Of a stretch of DNA of 64,000 bases, positions 25,665 to 35,002 are shown piece after piece. A program made the translations under genes and the position numbers. The notes below the pieces were generated by a model. It saw nothing but the letters and a program-made list of their open reading frames with translations, searched no databases and was not told the DNA's origin. Positions within the stretch are counted from its first letter, which is position 1. Each line of letters begins with the position of its first letter. The stretch comes from Algoriphagus marincola DSM 16067 (GTDB lineage: Bacteria > Bacteroidota > Bacteroidia > Cytophagales > Cyclobacteriaceae), in assembly GCF_000429405.1 (NCBI RefSeq), contig NZ_AUBU01000001.1, forward strand, positions 567,321 through 631,320, written 5' to 3'.

Positions 25665-27986
25665 TTATTTTTTCTTTGAAAATCTTCCTCCCCGTTTTTT
25701 GGGCTCTGGCTGATTTTCAATGATTTCTATCGTCTCAGCATAGCTTAGCTTCTCTGCTTCCTTATCCTTTGGGATTTTGAAGTTATTCTTTCCAAACTTG
25801 ATATAAGGCCCCCATCGTCCGTTGAGGATTTGGATATCGGGATTTTCATCAAAGGATTTGATGTGTTTTTTGGCATCAGCTTCCCGCTTATCCTTGATCA
25901 ATTGGATAGCTTCTTCTTCGGTGATGCTTAATGGGTCTTGTTCTTTTTTCAAGGAAACAAAGTTGCCATCATGTCGGATGTATGGTCCGAATCTTCCAAT
26001 GGCAGCCACCATTTTTTTGTCCTCAAACATTCCTACATCACGAGGCAGTTTGAATAGTTCCAGTGCATCCTCTAGACTGATATTCTCAATAAACTGCCCT
26101 TTTTTGAGGCTTGCATATTTTTTATCCTCGTCTTCACTTTCACCGATTTGTACTAGCGGACCGAATTTCCCTAGTCTTGCCGTAATCGGCTTTCCATTTT
26201 CAGGATGATTGCCAAGGAATCGACTGGAATTGACATCTTGACGAGATACTTGCTCAGTTTCTTCGACACTATGGTGGAAGTTGCCATAGAATGCATCAAT
26301 CATATCCTGCCAATCTTGTCCTCCTGCGGCAATGTCGTCGAACTCCTTCTCCACTTTTGCGGTGAAATTGAAGTCAATGACATTTGGAAAGTGCTCGACT
26401 AAGAAATCATTCACGACCATGGCAATATTGGTTGGAAATAATTTCTGTTTTTCAGCGCCTGTAATTTCTGTCTTGGTGCTTTCCTGAAACTTTCCATCTG
26501 AAATAATCATCTCCTGATATTCCCGTGGATTACCATCCCGACTCTCTTTGATGACATATTCTCTCTTCTGAATAGTCGAGATCGTAGGCGCATAAGTAGA
26601 TGGACGTCCAATTCCCAATTCTTCCAGCTTCTTCACTAGACTTGCTTCCGTATATCTCGGTGCAGCACGGGTAAACGACTCTCTCCCTTTCATTTCTTTC
26701 AAGTCCAGAGCCTGTCCAATTTGCATAGGTGGAAGGAGGGATTTGTTTTGAGTATCTTCTTCCTCATCATCATCCGTAGATTCCAAATATACTTTCAGGA
26801 ATCCATCAAACTTAATTACTTCTCCATGAGCTGAAAGGGTTAAATCTGAGTTGGAAATATTGATGGACACATTGGTTTTTTCCAGTTGAGCATCAGCCAT
26901 TTGAGAAGCAATCGCACGCTTCCAGATAAGTTCGTAAAGTCGTTGCTCGTTTCTGTCCCCGTCTACTTGTGCTCTAGAAAAGTCTGTCGGTCTAATAGCC
27001 TCGTGAGCTTCCTGAGCTCCTTCGGATTTAGTAGTAAATTTCCGTGCCTTGTGGTAATCGTTTCCGTACTCTCCTTTGATAGCAGATTCTGCAGAGTTCA
27101 TCGCCTCATCTGATAGGTTAACACTATCTGTACGCATGTAGGTGATTTTACCTGCTTCATATAGCTTTTGTGCCACCGACATGGTTTGGGCTACAGAGAA
27201 ATACAATTTACGCGACGCTTCTTGCTGTAGGGTAGAAGTGGTAAAGGGTGGAGCAGGAGATTTTTTTGCTGGTTTTTTCTCAAGATTTCCTACGGAAAAA
27301 CCTGCCTCCAGACAGGCTTTTAGGAAGTCTTCCGCTTCCTGCTTGGTTTCAAATTTTCTGGGTAATTCAGCTTGAAAGGACTTTCCATCCACTTCAAATT
27401 GAGCTGTAATTCGGAAAGTAGATTTCGCTTTGTGCGCTTCGATTTCACGCTCTCGCTCGACGATCAGTCGCACAGCTACAGACTGTACACGCCCTGCCGA
27501 GAGTCCAGTTTTGATCTTTTTCCATAAAACCGGTGAAAGTTCAAAACCTACCAATCGGTCCAAAATTCTTCGAGCCTGCTGTGCATTGACCAAATCATAG
27601 TCGATTCCTCTTGGGCTCTCAATAGCTCGCTGTATGGCATTTTTGGTAATTTCCCGGAAGACAATTCGCTTAGTGTTTTCGTCTTTCAGCTTGAGTACTT
27701 CTTTGAGATGCCAAGAAATGGCTTCTCCTTCGCGGTCGTCATCACTCGCAAGATAGATAGTCTCTGCATCCTTGATAAGGTTTTTGAGGTTTTTGATGAC
27801 CTCCTTTTTATCTGGAGAAACCTCATAGGTTGGCTTGAAACGATTTTTAATATCGATGGCCTTGTCTCCTTTGGGCAGATCTCTTATATGTCCGTAACTG
27901 GACGCAACTTTAAAATCCTTCCCCAAATAGCCTTCAATGGTTTTGGCTTTAGCAGGTGACTCGACGATGACTACGTTTTTGGACAT
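25665..27986 (-). CDS. topA: DNA topoisomerase I (type IA)
   Basis: The 773-residue enzyme relaxes negative supercoils. The TOPRIM domain opens with VVIVESPAKAKTIEGYLG, with Glu9, and holds SDDDREGE at 81-88. The active-site Tyr is 283 in ITYMRTDSVN. The C-terminus lacks the Cys4 zinc ribbons of E. coli TopA. Instead it has about three Topo_C repeats (LGKFGPLVQIG, IGRFGPYIRHD, NGRWGPYIKFG) and a basic tail. This form is normal for Bacteroidota. An upstream Met at 28058 would add 24 residues with no family match, so the ATG at 27986 is chosen. Confidence 0.95.
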   Translation of the reverse strand: MSKNVVIVESPAKAKTIEGYLGKDFKVASSYGHIRDLPKGDKAIDIKNRFKPTYEVSPDKKEVIKNLKNLIKDAETIYLASDDDREGEAISWHLKEVLKLKDENTKRIVFREITKNAIQRAIESPRGIDYDLVNAQQARRILDRLVGFELSPVLWKKIKTGLSAGRVQSVAVRLIVEREREIEAHKAKSTFRITAQFEVDGKSFQAELPRKFETKQEAEDFLKACLEAGFSVGNLEKKPAKKSPAPPFTTSTLQQEASRKLYFSVAQTMSVAQKLYEAGKITYMRTDSVNLSDEAMNSAESAIKGEYGNDYHKARKFTTKSEGAQEAHEAIRPTDFSRAQVDGDRNEQRLYELIWKRAIASQMADAQLEKTNVSINISNSDLTLSAHGEVIKFDGFLKVYLESTDDDEEEDTQNKSLLPPMQIGQALDLKEMKGRESFTRAAPRYTEASLVKKLEELGIGRPSTYAPTISTIQKREYVIKESRDGNPREYQEMIISDGKFQESTKTEITGAEKQKLFPTNIAMVVNDFLVEHFPNVIDFNFTAKVEKEFDDIAAGGQDWQDMIDAFYGNFHHSVEETEQVSRQDVNSSRFLGNHPENGKPITARLGKFGPLVQIGESEDEDKKYASLKKGQFIENISLEDALELFKLPRDVGMFEDKKMVAAIGRFGPYIRHDGNFVSLKKEQDPLSITEEEAIQLIKDKREADAKKHIKSFDENPDIQILNGRWGPYIKFGKNNFKIPKDKEAEKLSYAETIEIIENQPEPKKRGGRFSKKK

Positions 27987-28141
27987 AAAAATTTTAGAAT
28001 TAGGCTCGAGGGCTTGTTTTGAAAAGCTAAAAATAGAGGGCATTGTTTTCACCTGCAACTATTAATAATTCAGTTGATTGAATGGCAGGGTGATTGTGCA
28101 CTTATATATATGTAGGGAGCTAATCAAAAATTTTATCCAAA

Positions 28142-28609
28142 ATGAAGCATTTATTTTTAATGAGGCATGGGGAGGCCAGTTTTTCAGCAGATTCAGATTT
28201 TGAAAGAACTCTTACTTCAAGAGGTCGGGAAAAAATAGTGCGAATTGCAAAAAGCTTCAATGAAAACACCCCTGAAATAGACATTATGTATTGCTCTAGT
28301 GCCAGTAGGACACAAGAAACAGCGAAGATTTTTTCCCAGACGGTACTGATCAAGAAGCAAGAATTTACCCGAATTATCTATGATGGGGATATGAGGGACT
28401 TGATGGATTTGGTGGAAAATTGTTCGGATGAGTTTGACCGACTTCTAATTGTGGGGCATAATCCAGTAATCAGTATGCTCGCCTCCAGTCTCTGTGATGG
28501 GATATATCGAAATATGCAACCTGGGGACCTGATTGCTATCGAATTTCCTCTAGATTCCTGGAAATCTGTGACTTTTGGAAGTGGGATATTGTTGGAGTTG
28601 ATGAGTTAA
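28142..28609 (+). CDS. SixA-like histidine phosphatase
   Basis: This 155-residue phosphoglycerate-mutase-fold phosphatase begins KHLFLMRHGEA, giving the catalytic RHG with His9. TLTSRGREK, SSASRTQETA and the second catalytic His in LIVGHNPVIS follow. Family members remove phosphate from histidine phosphotransfer domains or small metabolites. It is divergent from topA over 155 bases and ends in a good terminator, so it is a single-gene unit. Substrate is unknown. Confidence 0.9.
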   Translation: MKHLFLMRHGEASFSADSDFERTLTSRGREKIVRIAKSFNENTPEIDIMYCSSASRTQETAKIFSQTVLIKKQEFTRIIYDGDMRDLMDLVENCSDEFDRLLIVGHNPVISMLASSLCDGIYRNMQPGDLIAIEFPLDSWKSVTFGSGILLELMS

Positions 28610-28616
28610 AAAAATA

Positions 28617-28643
28617 AGGCTGGGAAATCCAGCCTCATTTTTT
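28617..28643 (+). terminator. Rho-independent terminator after the SixA-like gene
   Basis: A 7-bp stem, aggctgg (28617-28623) and ccagcct (28629-28635), with loop gaaat, is followed by c-a and six T. It begins eight bases after the stop. The next 167 bases before the M14 gene end contain nothing I can name. Confidence 0.85.
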
Positions 28644-28810
28644 CACTCAGATGCGAACTTCCAATAGAATAAAAGAATTCATACTTGAATCAGCTTGGAG
28701 GATTAAAATTGGGGTTTCGATCTTCTTTCTTTCTACTTACAGCCCCATGAGCTAAGATTTTATGCTACCGCTAGAATTCTATTTATTCGTATTTTAATTT
28801 TTCAAAAGTT

Positions 28811-31351
28811 TCAATCCATTTGATTTCCAAAGAAAATCGCATTTAAGAAGAGCTTATTGGTTCCAAACCAAGCCCCTCTGAAATTAGGGTTGTCGAAGAA
28901 ATGAACGACCCTTCCACGTCCCGATGGAGAAATAAGGACACTGGCGCTTTGCTTGAGTTTCTCAAGGTTTTGGTCGGAAATATAGCCTCCTAGGTGTGGA
29001 TTCTCGGTGTATCGGATAGGTGTGAGGTATTTGTTTTTGCTAGGTTGGATGAAAATATTGCTGTTTCTGTAGACAGGAATATTTTTCATTTGGTATCCAT
29101 AAGCAATGGGATGAGTCAAGTCCAGCTCTGCCATATAAATACTGCCTCCAACAGCTTTCGCCCCTTCGAAATCGCGGCTACTCGCAAAGGGAAGAGATTC
29201 AGGTTCGGCTTTTTCCTCAAGTTCTACTGCAGATTCATTGGTGATTCCCTGCCGATTCAGCCAAAGGCTTGCACTTTTGAGTGAAACAATGGTTCCTCCT
29301 CGCTGAATCCAATCTTTGAGGTGCTCAACAGCCGAATTAGAAAGGCTGTTGTAATTACCGGATGCCAGTATCAGCGTATTGTAATCAAATAGGTTTACCC
29401 TTCCAAAATCATCTGTATTTACTTTTGTAATAGGCATTCCCACTTTTGAATCTAGCAAATGCCAAATTTCACCGGCCTCATAGCTAGAAACACCCGGTCC
29501 TACCAGCATAATGACTTTTGGTTGTTGAACGGCACCTACTGAGTTAGATCCTAAATCAATTCCTGAAAGGTTTAGCCCCGTTTCTACCTTATATACTTTC
29601 TGCTGATTTTTATTGGCGATGTTTTTCAGCTGATCGATCAATTCTGTATCCTTGATTTTTTGGAAACCCATCGGAATCATTAGCGTCCCTGCTGCAAAAT
29701 CTACCGCACCTTCTTGAGTTTGCGATTGGAATGGTCGGTTGACTACCTCTACATGAATTCCAGCTTTTTGTAGCTCATAAAGTGCCTTCGGCGCAAAGTA
29801 ATCTGACCAGTCAATGAGATAGGCATAGGCTTTTCCTTCAGGGAATTCAAAGACAGGTTTCGCTACCTCTTTGACTTCAACACCTGATTGAGCAGATGGT
29901 GCAGCGGCGAAAGGCATCCCATAAGCTGCTGCCATGGTCCAGGCTGATGCGTCGTAAAAAACCGAATCAGCAAATTCTTTTACGTATTCAAACATGGTGC
30001 GAACCATGCGGTATTGAGGTTGTGCGGTAGGGACCACCCATGATTTTCCTTTTTTGAAGGTGTTATTTCCAACCCTCAAATCAGCATTATTTTCATATAC
30101 ATCAATCTGATGATCAAGTAGAAATTGAACAAAGAGTCTATTTCTGCTTTCGTCATACTCATCTCCAAACACATAGTTTTTAGCCGGGTCTTTTCTTCCT
30201 TCAGCAACGGCCGTTTCAAAGAATTCCCGCAGATAATCATGCATATATTCTCGATTGTCAATAGCAGCTTCTAGGGTGGCTAGGGAGTTGACCACATGAT
30301 TTCGAATGGTGAATGCAAAAGAGATGTCGCCTCGCTGACTAGCTTGAAGATGGCCACGGCTACTGGCTGTTTCAAATACCAAACCTAGACCTCCATGGAT
30401 ATCTGGATAGGTAGAACCATAGCCAGGATAGCTATTGTCAAAAACCTCTTTTGTCCAATAAAGACTACCGATTTCATCCATGTATTTCGCAAAGTAGTCG
30501 GCAAAAATCGGGTTGATTTCATCGTAGTTTTTTCTTGGAACTACAGGGTTTTCGGATCCGTAGGGTTTGGTTGGTTCGAAGAAATAGGTGCTATTCGTTC
30601 CCATTTCGTGAAAGTCAGTGATCACATTAGGATACCACTGATGATACCATTGGACTTTGGTCTGTGATTCAGGATGGGCAAGTGGAAGCCAGTCTCTGTT
30701 AAGATCATACCAATAATGGTTGGTTCGGCCTCCAGGCCAAGCTTCATTGTGCTCTCTGTCCAAAGGATCTGCGACCGGTGGAAAGCCTTTGTTAGAATTA
30801 GCCCAAAGACTGTGTCTGTCTCTTCCATCTGGGTTGAGGGTTGGATCGATGAGTACTACAGATTCTTCTCTGACTCTCTGAGCGAGTTCAGATTGACCTG
30901 CTACAATCCAATAAGCGGTCAAGAGTGCTGCTTCTGCTGAAGAAGGTTCATTTCCATGCACCCCATACCCCAAATGAACGATAGATGGCATTTGGCTGAC
31001 ATTTGGCTTGGGTTGAGTTGGGTCTGCCAATTGTACCTGAGTTTGTCTGATCGCTTCCAGGTTGGCCATGTTGCTTTCGTTGGCAATGGTCAGGATAACT
31101 TTCGGCCTGTGTTCGTGTGTATAGCCGATCGTTTCCAGTTTGACCAGATCACTGAGCTCATCCAATTTTTCGTAGTATTTGACGATGAGGTCATAGCGAG
31201 TATGCCAGTCTCCGACAGGGTAGCCCAAGAATTCCTCAGGTGATGGAATTTCCGGATCAAACTTTTCCCCTGGGAAATAATACTCAGTTTGACTAAAAGC
31301 GAATTGAGCTGTGAAAAACAGACTTAAAATAGAGAGGTAGATCTTCTTCAT
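28811..31351 (-). CDS. exported M14 family zinc carboxypeptidase, large form
   Basis: The 846-residue protein has a signal peptide (ending FAFSQ at 21). An M14 domain follows, with zinc ligands His132 and Glu135 (GVHGNEPSS) and His248 (ITDFHEMG). The catalytic Glu is near 327 in GLVFETASSRG. The region after about residue 500 is a GATase1-like alpha-beta domain typical of this large Bacteroidota M14 subtype (LIDWSDYFAPKALYEL, then VIMLVGPGVSSYEAGEIW). It removes C-terminal residues from peptides outside the cytoplasm. It is divergent from the DUF1080 gene. Confidence 0.92.
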   Translation of the reverse strand: MKKIYLSILSLFFTAQFAFSQTEYYFPGEKFDPEIPSPEEFLGYPVGDWHTRYDLIVKYYEKLDELSDLVKLETIGYTHEHRPKVILTIANESNMANLEAIRQTQVQLADPTQPKPNVSQMPSIVHLGYGVHGNEPSSAEAALLTAYWIVAGQSELAQRVREESVVLIDPTLNPDGRDRHSLWANSNKGFPPVADPLDREHNEAWPGGRTNHYWYDLNRDWLPLAHPESQTKVQWYHQWYPNVITDFHEMGTNSTYFFEPTKPYGSENPVVPRKNYDEINPIFADYFAKYMDEIGSLYWTKEVFDNSYPGYGSTYPDIHGGLGLVFETASSRGHLQASQRGDISFAFTIRNHVVNSLATLEAAIDNREYMHDYLREFFETAVAEGRKDPAKNYVFGDEYDESRNRLFVQFLLDHQIDVYENNADLRVGNNTFKKGKSWVVPTAQPQYRMVRTMFEYVKEFADSVFYDASAWTMAAAYGMPFAAAPSAQSGVEVKEVAKPVFEFPEGKAYAYLIDWSDYFAPKALYELQKAGIHVEVVNRPFQSQTQEGAVDFAAGTLMIPMGFQKIKDTELIDQLKNIANKNQQKVYKVETGLNLSGIDLGSNSVGAVQQPKVIMLVGPGVSSYEAGEIWHLLDSKVGMPITKVNTDDFGRVNLFDYNTLILASGNYNSLSNSAVEHLKDWIQRGGTIVSLKSASLWLNRQGITNESAVELEEKAEPESLPFASSRDFEGAKAVGGSIYMAELDLTHPIAYGYQMKNIPVYRNSNIFIQPSKNKYLTPIRYTENPHLGGYISDQNLEKLKQSASVLISPSGRGRVVHFFDNPNFRGAWFGTNKLFLNAIFFGNQMD

Positions 31352-31482
31352 AAGGTGAAATTTTCAGAAAATTAGGAAAGCTTATGGCGCTTGCAATCAA
31401 AAATCCATCAATGGTTTTTTGATTGAGCGCATTTGGACTTAATTTATCCTGTGAAATTATAAACCTTAAAATAATCTACGGT

Positions 31483-32250
31483 ATGAACATTCGATTTAAA
31501 TCACTTTTATTCCTTTTCCTTTCGGCAGGTTTGAGTTTGTCCTTGTATGGTCAAGAGAAAACTCCACCGCCAATGCCTCCTCAAGCTACTGAGTTCTATA
31601 CACCTGTCCCTCCAAAAATTACTCCTGGAGCTGAAAACAACCTTCCTCCCTCAGATGCCATCGTACTTTTCGATGGAAGTAGCTTGAATAGTTTTGTTTC
31701 TGCCAGAGATGGGTCTAGTCCCGCTGAGTGGATTATAGAAAATGGTGAACTAGTCGTGACTCCAGGGAAAGGGGATATCCAGTCAAAAATGGCCTTTGGA
31801 GATGCACAATATCACATCGAATGGTCAGCTCCAACAGAGATCAAAGGTGAGGGACAAGGTCGCGGAAACTCTGGGTTTTTCTTAATGGGACTCTATGAAG
31901 TACAGATTTTGGATAGCTACGAAAGCAAGACCTACACCAATGGACAGGCTGGAAGTATCTATAAGCAGTTTCCTCCACTAGTCAATCCACTTCGTGCCCC
32001 AGGAGAATGGAATTATTATGATATCATTTTCAAAGCTCCACGTTTTGATAAAAATGGAATGCTTACCTCTCCAGCCACTGTGACCGTTTTGATCAATGGT
32101 GTTTTGGTACAAAATCATGTGATCCTTCGCGGACCTACTGAATACATCGGCATCCCAAATTACAAAGCCCATGCTGAGGCTCTTCCAATTAAGCTTCAGG
32201 ATCATAGCAATCCGGTGAGGTTTAGAAATATTTGGGTACGACCGCTGTAA
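31483..32250 (+). CDS. exported DUF1080 protein (3-keto-disaccharide hydrolase family)
   Basis: I start at the ATG at 31483, which gives a signal peptide ending SLYGQ near residue 24; an upstream start at 31423 does not. The 255-residue protein has a concanavalin-like DUF1080 jelly-roll: IVLFDGSSLNSFVS, ENGELVVTPGKGDIQSK, RGNSGFFLMGLYEVQILDSY and FRNIWVRPL. Family members hydrolyse or eliminate glycosidic bonds of 3-keto sugars after oxidation at C3. It is followed 90 bases downstream by a Gfo/Idh/MocA oxidoreductase, the kind of enzyme that makes such substrates. Confidence 0.9.
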   Translation: MNIRFKSLLFLFLSAGLSLSLYGQEKTPPPMPPQATEFYTPVPPKITPGAENNLPPSDAIVLFDGSSLNSFVSARDGSSPAEWIIENGELVVTPGKGDIQSKMAFGDAQYHIEWSAPTEIKGEGQGRGNSGFFLMGLYEVQILDSYESKTYTNGQAGSIYKQFPPLVNPLRAPGEWNYYDIIFKAPRFDKNGMLTSPATVTVLINGVLVQNHVILRGPTEYIGIPNYKAHAEALPIKLQDHSNPVRFRNIWVRPL

Positions 32251-32340
32251 GTATCAAGAATCTGGTATCAAGGACCTTGTGCCTCTTTACCGAATACTTA
32301 AAAACTGATTAAAACCTATTAACATAAACCCTTGACAAAA

Positions 32341-33681
32341 ATGTTCTCTCGAAGAAAATTTCTACAAAATACCATGCTCCTAGGAGCTGGACTCAGCATG
32401 CCATCAGTATTAACTGCGGCAGATTTTGGTGCTTTTACCCGAAAAATCAAGCCTTCAGATCAACTCAATTATGGAGTCATCGGCTGCAAAGGTATGGGCT
32501 GGTCCAATATGAACGCACATCTCAAAATGGCTAACGTCAATTGTGTTGCTTTAGCAGATGTAGATCAATCTGTTTTGGACCAACGAACTGAGGATGTTTT
32601 TAAGCAGCGAGGTACTCGTCCAAAGCAGTATAAAGACTACCGGAAAATGCTGGAAGATCCGGATATTGATGTGGTGATCATCGGTACGCCTGACCATTGG
32701 CATTGTTTGAATATGGTCGATGCGGTATCTGCAGGCAAGCACGTGTATGTTGAGAAACCCATAGCCAATACCATCGAGGAGTGTCAAATCATGGTGAAGG
32801 CCCAAGAGCGATATGGAAAAGTCGTACAAGTGGGGCAATGGCAACGATCTGGAAGTCAATATGACCAAGCTATCAATTATGTCAAATCCGGGAAGTTGGG
32901 ACAGATTCGACTAGTCAAATGTTGGGCATATCAAGGTTGGATGAAGCCCGTCCCTGTGCTCCCCAATGGCCCGGCACCTGCAGGGGTAGATTACGATATG
33001 TGGTTGGGTCCTGCACCGAAAAGAGAGTTCAACCCTAATCGTTTTCATTTCAACTTCCGTTGGTTTTGGGATTATGCAGGTGGCTTGATGACCGATTGGG
33101 GAGTTCATGAGATTGATATTGCACTTTATGCGATGGGAGTAAGCGCTCCTAAATCAGTCATGGCTTCAGGAGGGAAATTTGCCTATCCTGACGACGCTTC
33201 TGAGACTCCAGATACACTGCAAACTGTCTATGAATACGATGGATTCAACATGCTTTGGGAGCATGCAACAGGCATCGATGGAGGAAATTATGGCACGACT
33301 GAAGGAATCGCATTTATCGGAAATAATGCTACCCTTGTGGTCAATCGTGGAGGCTGGAAAGTAATCCCCGAAACAGAAAATGTAGATGGTGAACGAAAGC
33401 CAAAAGTGGAAGAGGTTCCCCATACACGACCTGAAGGTAGTGCACTGGATTTGCATGCAGTCAATTTTGTTGATTCTGTGATGGCAAATGATCCGGGTAT
33501 GTTGAAATGTGCCATTCAGACCGGCTCGGTAGCAGCTATCAATGCTCAGATGGGAAATATCGCCTACAAAACAGGTAAGAAAGTTTATTGGGACGCAGGT
33601 AAAAACCAATTTAGTGATAGTGAGGCAAATGATTTGATGAAAGCCCATTATCACAACGGCTGGCAGGTTCCTAAAGTCTAA
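32341..33681 (+). CDS. Tat-exported Gfo/Idh/MocA family oxidoreductase
   Basis: The 446-residue protein has a Tat signal, FSRRKFLQN at residues 2-10, ending near SVLTAADF. A Rossmann domain follows (GVIGCKGMG at 45-53) with VVIIGTPDHWH, and EKP at 138-140 holds the conserved Lys. The C-terminal domain has DWGVHEIDIALYAMG. Family members oxidise or reduce sugars with NAD(P), or act by tightly bound cofactor when exported. An in-frame TTG nine bases upstream is possible; I use the ATG at 32341. Its neighbour is the DUF1080 protein, which suggests 3-keto sugar formation and cleavage in the periplasm. Confidence 0.92.
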   Translation: MFSRRKFLQNTMLLGAGLSMPSVLTAADFGAFTRKIKPSDQLNYGVIGCKGMGWSNMNAHLKMANVNCVALADVDQSVLDQRTEDVFKQRGTRPKQYKDYRKMLEDPDIDVVIIGTPDHWHCLNMVDAVSAGKHVYVEKPIANTIEECQIMVKAQERYGKVVQVGQWQRSGSQYDQAINYVKSGKLGQIRLVKCWAYQGWMKPVPVLPNGPAPAGVDYDMWLGPAPKREFNPNRFHFNFRWFWDYAGGLMTDWGVHEIDIALYAMGVSAPKSVMASGGKFAYPDDASETPDTLQTVYEYDGFNMLWEHATGIDGGNYGTTEGIAFIGNNATLVVNRGGWKVIPETENVDGERKPKVEEVPHTRPEGSALDLHAVNFVDSVMANDPGMLKCAIQTGSVAAINAQMGNIAYKTGKKVYWDAGKNQFSDSEANDLMKAHYHNGWQVPKV

Positions 33682-33720
33682 TACTATCATGGGGCTAAAT
33701 CTTTTTTTGTAAATTCAGGA

Positions 33721-34971
33721 ATGAAGTATTTAGCCCCAATTGTATTTTTTATCTTTTTCGTGGCTTGCAAACCTACACAGCAGTGGTCAGGCCAAGGCCC
33801 TATTAATGTGGTTTCCACCAAGGATAAACCGATCGAAACCCAAGTCTATCGGGATTTTGATCTGGGTGATGGTTTTTTCATTTCTAATAAAATGGAAGGT
33901 GGAAGACTGAATGATGCCAAGAGGGTCAACGACACCTTGATCGAGGTGATGATTTTACCAGAGAATCAGCCCATCAACCCGAGTCCATGGTATGCATTCA
34001 AAATGTGGTCAGAAGAGGAAAAGCAACTATGGATTCGGCTGACTTATCCTCAAAATGGCTTTCACCGCTATTATCCCAAAATCAACAAGCGAGGGCTTTA
34101 TTATAAGAAGTTGGATTCTGCGGCTTTTCACCCGCACTACAAAACATTGGAGGATGGAAGAAGGCAGATTGAATTTGCTGAAGCGAAGGTTTGGGTAGGT
34201 CCGGATACGCTTTGGATAGCGGCACAGGATTTTGCAGGGACAGCCTATGTGGAGAGGTGGAAAGGGAAAATCCTTGAAAATGATTTTGTTGAAAAAATTG
34301 AAATTGGGCAAAGCAAAGAAGGTAGACCACTGGAGATTTTGAAAATAGGGGAAGCTGATGATCAAAAAATGCTCATGGCTATTTCCTTACAGCATCCACC
34401 CGAAATTCCAGGTTTCCTTGCCTTAAAAAGCTTTGTCGAGACACTTTGTGAGGATAGTCCTCAGGCTAAAAAATTCCGAAGTAAATATAACCTGTATGTC
34501 ATGCCTTTGATGAACCCTGATGGAGTGGCCAGGGGTCATTGGCGGCATAATGTAGGAGGGGTAGATACTAATCGTGATTGGATCAATTTCAACCAGCCAG
34601 AGCCGAAAGCTTTGGCCGAATTTATGGAGTCCAAAGTGCGCGAAACAGGGGGTGAATTCGTGTTTGCAGCAGATTTTCATGCTACTTGGGAAGATATTTT
34701 TTACACAATCAATGAGGATTTGGATGGGAATCATCCTGGTCTCATTCCCAAATTAATAAAGCGATCATCTCGAAAAATCCCGGGTTATGACCCCAATATT
34801 CGACCATCGGAAGGTATGGAACGAGGAGTCACTTCGAGTTCCTACTTCTTCTTTGTTCATGGCGCTGAGGCGATGACTTTTGAAGTAGGAGATAATACAC
34901 CTCGAAGACTGATTCGTCAAAAGGGTGAAACAACGGCTCGAGAACTCATGCGGATTTTGAATAGGAAGTAA
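33721..34971 (+). CDS. M14 family carboxypeptidase lipoprotein
   Basis: The 416-residue protein has a lipoprotein signal peptide with Cys16 (FFVAC). An N-terminal beta domain, as in cytosolic-carboxypeptidase-like and MpaA-like M14 enzymes, precedes the peptidase. Zinc ligands are His225 and Glu228 (LQHPPE) and His320 (AADFHATWED). NPDGVARGHWRHNVGGVDTNRDW carries the substrate Arg/Asn region, and catalytic Glu388 is in MTFEVGD. It follows the Gfo/Idh gene by 39 bases on the same strand and converges on the GH30 gene. Confidence 0.9.
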   Translation: MKYLAPIVFFIFFVACKPTQQWSGQGPINVVSTKDKPIETQVYRDFDLGDGFFISNKMEGGRLNDAKRVNDTLIEVMILPENQPINPSPWYAFKMWSEEEKQLWIRLTYPQNGFHRYYPKINKRGLYYKKLDSAAFHPHYKTLEDGRRQIEFAEAKVWVGPDTLWIAAQDFAGTAYVERWKGKILENDFVEKIEIGQSKEGRPLEILKIGEADDQKMLMAISLQHPPEIPGFLALKSFVETLCEDSPQAKKFRSKYNLYVMPLMNPDGVARGHWRHNVGGVDTNRDWINFNQPEPKALAEFMESKVRETGGEFVFAADFHATWEDIFYTINEDLDGNHPGLIPKLIKRSSRKIPGYDPNIRPSEGMERGVTSSSYFFFVHGAEAMTFEVGDNTPRRLIRQKGETTARELMRILNRK

Positions 34972-35002
34972 GCGCCCTACCGGTATTTTGAAAAATGTTC
35001 AC

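Noticed and set aside
25822..28353. Many ORFs of 60-130 codons opposite topA and near it
   Set aside because: They are antisense shadows of a long, well-supported gene and have no family features.
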